Assembly (NCBI RefSeq): GCF_019977195.1
Contig: NZ_AP024643.1
Coordinates: 744,001-808,000 of the forward strand
Direction of reading: 5' to 3'
DNA length: 64,000 nucleotides
Source of the DNA: Arthrobacter sp. StoSoilA2
GTDB taxonomy: Bacteria > Actinomycetota > Actinomycetes > Actinomycetales > Micrococcaceae
The notes below the pieces were generated by a model that had not been told where the DNA came from, did not search any database, and saw only the letters and a list, made by a program, of their open reading frames with translations. How positions within the stretch are numbered: position 1 is the stretch's first letter; every line of letters begins with the position of its first letter. The position numbers and the translations under genes are program-made. Below, piece by piece: positions 60,538 to 64,000 of this stretch.

Positions 60538-61167
60538 TTAGACGGCCTGGAAGGCAGTGATGGTCAGTAGTTTGATGCCGGTGTTGCTGCAGGCATCGTG
60601 CTGCTCGGCAACGAACAGTGACGCGGTGTCATTTGGCGGGTAGATGCGGTAACCGGCAGCAGGCACCTTGGTGCAGTCGCCGTAGTTTCCAGCCTGGGTG
60701 TAGCGCAGTTCAGCCCACGCCGATTTGCCCGGGGCAAGCTCAATCTTGGTGACCGGCGTGGTGGTTTCGCGGGTAGCAGGCTCGCCGATAGGGGCACCGT
60801 TGGCGTCGGCCGTCAAAGAAACGCCTGCGAAACCCTCAAGGGTACAAGGCGTGGTTCCGGAGTTCGTCAGGATCAGTTTTTCGTAGATGCTTCCGGCAGC
60901 GCCGCCGCCAGTGGAATCAGTGGCGGCAGTCAGGGAATCGGCCTTGCATTGACCTTCGGCGGCGGGTGCTTCGGAGCTGACCGTTCCCGACGGTGAAGGC
61001 GAGTTGCTCGCGCTGGGGGAAGCCGACGTCGGAGATGCCGAAGATGAGGTGGGCGGGGCACTGCTGCTTCCTGCGGGGCTTGGGCTTGGCCCGCAAGCAG
61101 CAAGGAGCAGCAGCGAGGCTGCCGCCGTCGTTGTCACAAGTCCGGTTTTGATGCGCTGAGTCCACAT
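60538..61167 (-). CDS. DUF4232 lipoprotein
   Basis: 209 residues from the ATG at 61167. The lipobox LLAAC anchors it at about Cys25. A Ser/Pro/Ala-rich linker (about 28-65) is followed by the DUF4232 beta domain: LILTNSGTTPCTLEGFAGVS, PGKSAWAELRYT, and paired Cys in the C-terminal half (CTKVP...DACSN). The family is secreted or surface-bound in actinobacteria, function unknown. It is followed by a hairpin and then lhr; transcription is separate from ycnI because of the strong terminator between. Confidence 0.85.
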   Translation of the reverse strand: MWTQRIKTGLVTTTAAASLLLLAACGPSPSPAGSSSAPPTSSSASPTSASPSASNSPSPSGTVSSEAPAAEGQCKADSLTAATDSTGGGAAGSIYEKLILTNSGTTPCTLEGFAGVSLTADANGAPIGEPATRETTTPVTKIELAPGKSAWAELRYTQAGNYGDCTKVPAAGYRIYPPNDTASLFVAEQHDACSNTGIKLLTITAFQAV

Positions 61168-61224
61168 GCGCACCAGCCTTGCGCCGGGTGTGACGCGAGT
61201 CAATTGAGCCACGGCACGGAAAGA

Positions 61225-61264
61225 GGATTGGCGTCCGGATCGTGATCTTTCCGGACGCCAATCC
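61225..61264 (-). terminator. Strong hairpin behind ycnI
   Basis: GGATTGGCGTCCGGA (61225-61239) and its perfect complement (61250-61264), loop 10 bases, 17 bases past the ycnI stop on the minus strand. Fifteen pairs make it one of the strongest hairpins in the window. Confidence 0.82.
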
Positions 61265-61281
61265 GCTAAAGGTTCGCCCTG

Positions 61282-62019
61282 TTACTTTGCGTCGACCTTG
61301 GCCGCTGCTGTCTTCGCTGACCGGCCGCGGAAGAACGCGGCGCCGCCCAGGCCCAAACCAGCGATACCGGCAACAAGGCCCGCCCAGCTGCGTGCCTGTG
61401 ATCCGTCGTCGGTCACCGATGACGCCTGCTCCGTTGACACCGTGCCTGCTGCGTGGTGGTCACCTTCGGCTTCGGCCGGTGTGATGGTTACGGCCGGGGC
61501 CGGGGCCTTGAGCTCGTGCTCGTCCTGTCCCTCCTTCGGGATCTCCGACCAGTCAGTCTGGCCCTGCTCGCAGGTCTGCAGAGTGGGGAAATAGAGCGTC
61601 TTGCCAGCGGCGTCGGGCAGCTTGACCGAGAGAACCAAAGCATCACGAAGATGCGGGTCCAGCGGAGCCTTGGCTGTGTACACGATCTGGCTGGTCCGCT
61701 TCGTGATGGTGGTGCCATTGTCCAGCTTCTTCGGCTCCGCCAACGTCTCCGTAACTTTCTCGACGGTCCAGTTTGGGTTGACTGTGGGCTGGGCATCGGT
61801 CAGTTCCTCGGGCAACGAGATAGCGACTTTTGTTGTGCCGAACGTGTCGCAGCCGTGGGGGATACCGAACGTCAACAGGGCGTACGAGTTTGCGGCAGTC
61901 TTGTTCGGATCCGCCGATACGTGTGCGGATGCTCCGGCCAGGCCGGCCATCATCAAGGCAGCGGTTTCGCCGGCGGCAGCGGTCGCGGACAGGGTACGGC
62001 GGAGGGTGGACTTCTTCAT
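61282..62019 (-). CDS. ycnI: YcnI-family copper-binding protein (DUF1775)
   Basis: 245 residues from the ATG at 62019 (AAAGG upstream). The signal peptide ends in GASA, leaving a mature N-terminal His (AHVSADPNKT); in YcnI-like proteins this His and a nearby Glu bind copper. The DUF1775 domain runs to about residue 165 with a conserved Trp (NPNWTVEKV) and CEQGQTDWSEIP. A linker and one C-terminal membrane helix follow, with a basic tail (FRGRSAK). It is extracellular and membrane-anchored. No CopC/CopD or YcnJ gene is in the window. Confidence 0.9.
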   Translation of the reverse strand: MKKSTLRRTLSATAAAGETAALMMAGLAGASAHVSADPNKTAANSYALLTFGIPHGCDTFGTTKVAISLPEELTDAQPTVNPNWTVEKVTETLAEPKKLDNGTTITKRTSQIVYTAKAPLDPHLRDALVLSVKLPDAAGKTLYFPTLQTCEQGQTDWSEIPKEGQDEHELKAPAPAVTITPAEAEGDHHAAGTVSTEQASSVTDDGSQARSWAGLVAGIAGLGLGGAAFFRGRSAKTAAAKVDAK

Positions 62020-62119
62020 GGGATTGCCTTTCAAGGGCGCCGGAGTTGGCGCCGGGTACGGGTTTATGGCCCGTCACCAAAGGCGTCTGCTTGGTGCGTT
62101 GCGCTGGTGCCGGGCGGAA

Positions 62120-62740
62120 TCAGGGAAGAACGACGGCGGCGGGCGGGCCGCGGCGGCTGTCTTGCCTCAGGTTCCGCCAGGGGCGGGGCAGGAAAACGTC
62201 AGGTGCGCCGACGGCGATAGGGGAGGCGCCGGCGTCGGGCCTGAACAGCAGCGTGGGCAGCGCAACCAATGGACGCAGCCACGCCGCCAGCTGCCACAGT
62301 GCGTCCTCGCCCTTGGCCAGGATCACGGCAGAGCCGATCGTGGCCAGGATGTGGCCAGCCAACATCACGGCGCCCAGAGTTGAGTCCAGCTCATGGAGGT
62401 GGGGCGCCGCTGTGTAGAGCAAAGGATTCAGGGACTCGGCCGCGGCGTGGTGCGCATTTCCTTGGGCTGTTGCCGTCACTGGACTCAAAGCTGTGAAGGC
62501 TTCGTGGAGTACGAACTGGCTGGTTCCAAGCAAGGCTGTCATGGAGGCGACGTTGAGTTTGAAGCGCGTGGCCAGCGTCGCGGCCAATGCCGTCAAGGCG
62601 ACAAGTGCCAACAGGACCGGGACAACGGGAAGTTCGCCGCCGCCGATCACATGGGCTCCGGCAGCAAGAAACACGATAACGAGCGAGATCGCGCCGGACC
62701 GCAAGGCATGGAAGGGTGCCCGGGGCTGCGATAAGCGCAC
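62120..62740 (-). CDS. Hypothetical His-rich membrane protein upstream of ycnI
   Basis: 206 residues, GTG start at 62740 after GGGAGG. About four to five membrane segments (17-35, 40-60, 66-85, 120-140). An extracytoplasmic loop is rich in His: GNAHHAAAESLNPL and PHLHELD, suggestive of metal binding. It directly precedes ycnI on the same strand with a 100-base gap, so it may be the copper partner in place of CopD/YcnJ. Not recognised as a known family. Confidence 0.72.
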   Translation of the reverse strand: MRLSQPRAPFHALRSGAISLVIVFLAAGAHVIGGGELPVVPVLLALVALTALAATLATRFKLNVASMTALLGTSQFVLHEAFTALSPVTATAQGNAHHAAAESLNPLLYTAAPHLHELDSTLGAVMLAGHILATIGSAVILAKGEDALWQLAAWLRPLVALPTLLFRPDAGASPIAVGAPDVFLPRPWRNLRQDSRRGPPAAVVLP

Positions 62741-62873
62741 GGAGTCCTCCCTAAATTGCCTGCCTGGATGCTGCTGTTGTCAGCGTCCTGATTCTATCGG
62801 GAGTTCGGAGTTGGACTGGCCTCGGATGGGTGCCTATGTGGATACTTTGACGCTTTGTGGCGATGCCGGCGCC

Positions 62874-63425
62874 TTAGGTGCGGACAAAGGTTGGTCGGGG
62901 TGGCTCCGGGATACGGCTGAGGTCCGCACCAGGACGGCGACGGCGGAGCTCAAGTTTCAGGCTTTCCTCGCCACGCGCCATGGCCCAGTGGTGGTTGGCC
63001 GAGAATGCAGGCTTCAGGAGCCAGCTCAGCCTGCGCAGGAGTGGCTTGGCGGCGCTGACCCGCCAGTCGTAGGTGATGACGACTTCAGGGCCGTCGGTTT
63101 CGAAAGTCCAGCGGCCAGTGCCGTTGAGGTCTCCCTCGGCTTTGAGTGCAAAGCCGTGCAGGGTAACGGGTTCGGTAACTGTGAGCCGCCAACGCAAGGT
63201 GTAAGGAAGCCAGCCCTTGGTGTGGAGGTCGAAGGATTTACCGGTGCCATCCGGGTTGCCCTCGTTTACCGGGGTGACTTGGAGATAGACGGCAGGCCAC
63301 CACTGCTTGAGGGTACCGGCGTTGCCGAGGACATCCACCACTTCCTCACGTGTTCCGGGCACACGCCACACGGTGACGAACTCGTAGTCGGTGCTTTTGC
63401 TCGTCTTATTGGTCAACCCGGCCAT
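62874..63425 (-). CDS. SRPBCC (polyketide cyclase/dehydrase-like) protein
   Basis: 183 residues from the ATG at 63425 with GGAGG six bases away. The fold starts DYEFVTVWRVPGTREEVVDVL, continues through WWPAVYLQV and the LPYTLRWRLTV strand, and ends in the HHWAMARGEESLKLEL helix. Similar proteins take part in lipid or polyketide transfer, but none is proven. It stands alone and is divergent from the MFS gene, with 459 bases between their starts. Confidence 0.78.
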   Translation of the reverse strand: MAGLTNKTSKSTDYEFVTVWRVPGTREEVVDVLGNAGTLKQWWPAVYLQVTPVNEGNPDGTGKSFDLHTKGWLPYTLRWRLTVTEPVTLHGFALKAEGDLNGTGRWTFETDGPEVVITYDWRVSAAKPLLRRLSWLLKPAFSANHHWAMARGEESLKLELRRRRPGADLSRIPEPPRPTFVRT

Positions 63426-63602
63426 TGCTGCCTCCGCAGTGGGTGTGGCTCCGAGGGTGTCTTGTGGCATCCGTGATTAATGTACTGCTGACACGGCGGC
63501 TGTTCCTACGAAAAGTCGCTGCTGGGCGGACCTGTATGGGTAGGACTCGGCAGGAAATAGCTGGACTGAAGTTCAGGTCAGGGCAAGCACCAACATCAAT
63601 AA

Positions 63603-63615
63603 GATACTTAGTATC
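63603..63615. promoter_or_regulatory. Palindrome GATACT-T-AGTATC
   Basis: A perfect six-base inverted repeat with one central base in an unusually AT-rich segment, 15 bases before a promoter -35 element. It could bind a regulator of the MFS gene, but the regulator is not in view. Confidence 0.45.
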
Positions 63616-63629
63616 AAGCAAATTAGGTC

Positions 63630-63658
63630 TTGACCTTTAAGCACTAAGAAGATAAAAA
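63630..63658 (+). promoter_or_regulatory. Sigma-70-type promoter of the terminal MFS gene
   Basis: TTGACC (63630-63635) and TAAAAA (63653-63658), spacer 17 bases, in an AT-rich segment. It would give a 5' leader of about 220 bases before the ATG at 63885. The long leader is the unusual part. Confidence 0.55.
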
Positions 63659-63724
63659 TGACGAAGTGCCAATAATCTTCACCACGTTCGGCACCTCGCC
63701 AGCCCCGCACTTGGGCCACGTTTG

Positions 63725-63804
63725 ACGGCGAATTTGCATCTGTTGTTGGTAATTGAGAAGTCGCATGAGGGAGCCTCCAATGACGGAGGCCTATCTCTCG
63801 CCGT
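63725..63804 (+). ncRNA. Candidate structured 5' leader of the MFS gene
   Basis: ACGGCGA (63725-63731) pairs with TCGCCGT (63798-63804), enclosing a hairpin GCCTCC (63773-63778)/GGAGGC (63785-63790). A further perfect palindrome, CTTCGAA-N6-TTCGAAG, follows at 63841-63860. No known riboswitch class was recognised. Complementarity alone is modest evidence. Confidence 0.35.
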
Positions 63805-63884
63805 GGTTTGTCCAGCCGCCGATAACCGGTGATGCCCCAGCTTCGAAACTGGATTCGAAGCCCTCCCTACCTTAAGGATGTCCA

Positions 63885-64000
63885 ATGGACACGACGAGCG
63901 AATTCAAGAAACAGGAAGAGGCAAAGCCGAAATGGTGGGTTCTGTTTCTTACATGCGCGGCTGTAGTGCTCGATGGCTATGACACGGTCGCGCTGGGTGT
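63885..64000 (+). CDS. MFS transporter, aromatic acid:H+ symporter-like (partial)
   Basis: Open through the window end, so incomplete. AAGGA lies eight bases before the ATG. The first about 38 residues include a charged start (MDTTSEFKKQEEAKPK) and the first helix with LDGYDTVALG, where D-G-Y-D is the helix-1 signature of aromatic acid (AAHS) transporters. Substrate is probably an aromatic or related acid, but the remainder is outside the window. Confidence 0.75.
   Translation, partial: MDTTSEFKKQEEAKPKWWVLFLTCAAVVLDGYDTVALG

Overview
The window reads as chromosomal DNA of a high-GC actinobacterium, most likely an Arthrobacter/Paenarthrobacter-type Micrococcaceae. The basis is gene content and style: GTG/TTG starts, 4-base GTGA/ATGA/TTGA couplings, very large antisense open frames, a DtxR/IdeR-type iron box, an Lhr helicase next to a Nei-type glycosylase, and MHS transporters under a PucR regulator. 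The species is an inference. I see no rRNA, tRNA, insertion sequence, integrase, phage gene or CRISPR array.

Layout. 0-5.5 kb: a membrane methyltransferase, a convergent queuosine-salvage pair (precursor transporter and tgt), an SRPBCC protein, a hypothetical protein and a Nudix-like protein. 5.5-16.8 kb: a catabolic island. A leftward operon (MHS transporter, RidA, RraA-like) and a rightward operon (second MHS transporter, ThDP enzyme, aldehyde dehydrogenase, amidohydrolase, M20 carbamoylase-type hydrolase) lie either side of a PucR regulator. The substrate is unknown, possibly an N-substituted amine or ureido compound. 16.9-20.4 kb: a secreted SpaA-fold protein, a VOC protein and a YdeI-like protein. 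20.4-24.3 kb: a ferric-iron ABC transporter preceded by an IdeR-type box. 24.4-28.6 kb: a GH76 glycosidase, an SDR/acyl-CoA dehydrogenase pair and a DUF1684 protein.

28.7-37.4 kb is the most unusual stretch. It holds a TP-repeat adhesin with an LAxTG (class E-like) sorting signal and a degenerate GGDEF-like protein. These are followed by a sigma factor fused to an anti-sigma-like zinc motif, membrane segments and an extracellular domain. Next comes a tightly coupled operon of PIG-L deacetylase, ATP-grasp ligase, processive GT2 synthase and a TIM-barrel-like lipoprotein. I read this as a candidate exopolysaccharide system with its own membrane-tethered sigma factor.

37.8-50.1 kb: PEP carboxylase, a 32-bp intergenic repeat also found at 0.6 kb, DedA, macrodomain, flavin reductase, XRE-cupin, RluA, a leaderless wHTH-SRPBCC pair, TetR with a clear operator, and a MocR/YczE divergent pair. 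50.1-54.7 kb: a sugar ABC importer without its own ATPase, divergent from a LacI regulator, with two matching operators between them. 54.7-64 kb: a Nei-type glycosylase overlapping lhr, a DUF4232 lipoprotein, YcnI (copper), a His-rich membrane protein, SRPBCC, and the start of an MFS transporter behind a long, possibly structured leader.

Starts were chosen by ribosome-binding site, overlap with the upstream gene and family length. Functions rest on motifs read by eye; no database search was run.
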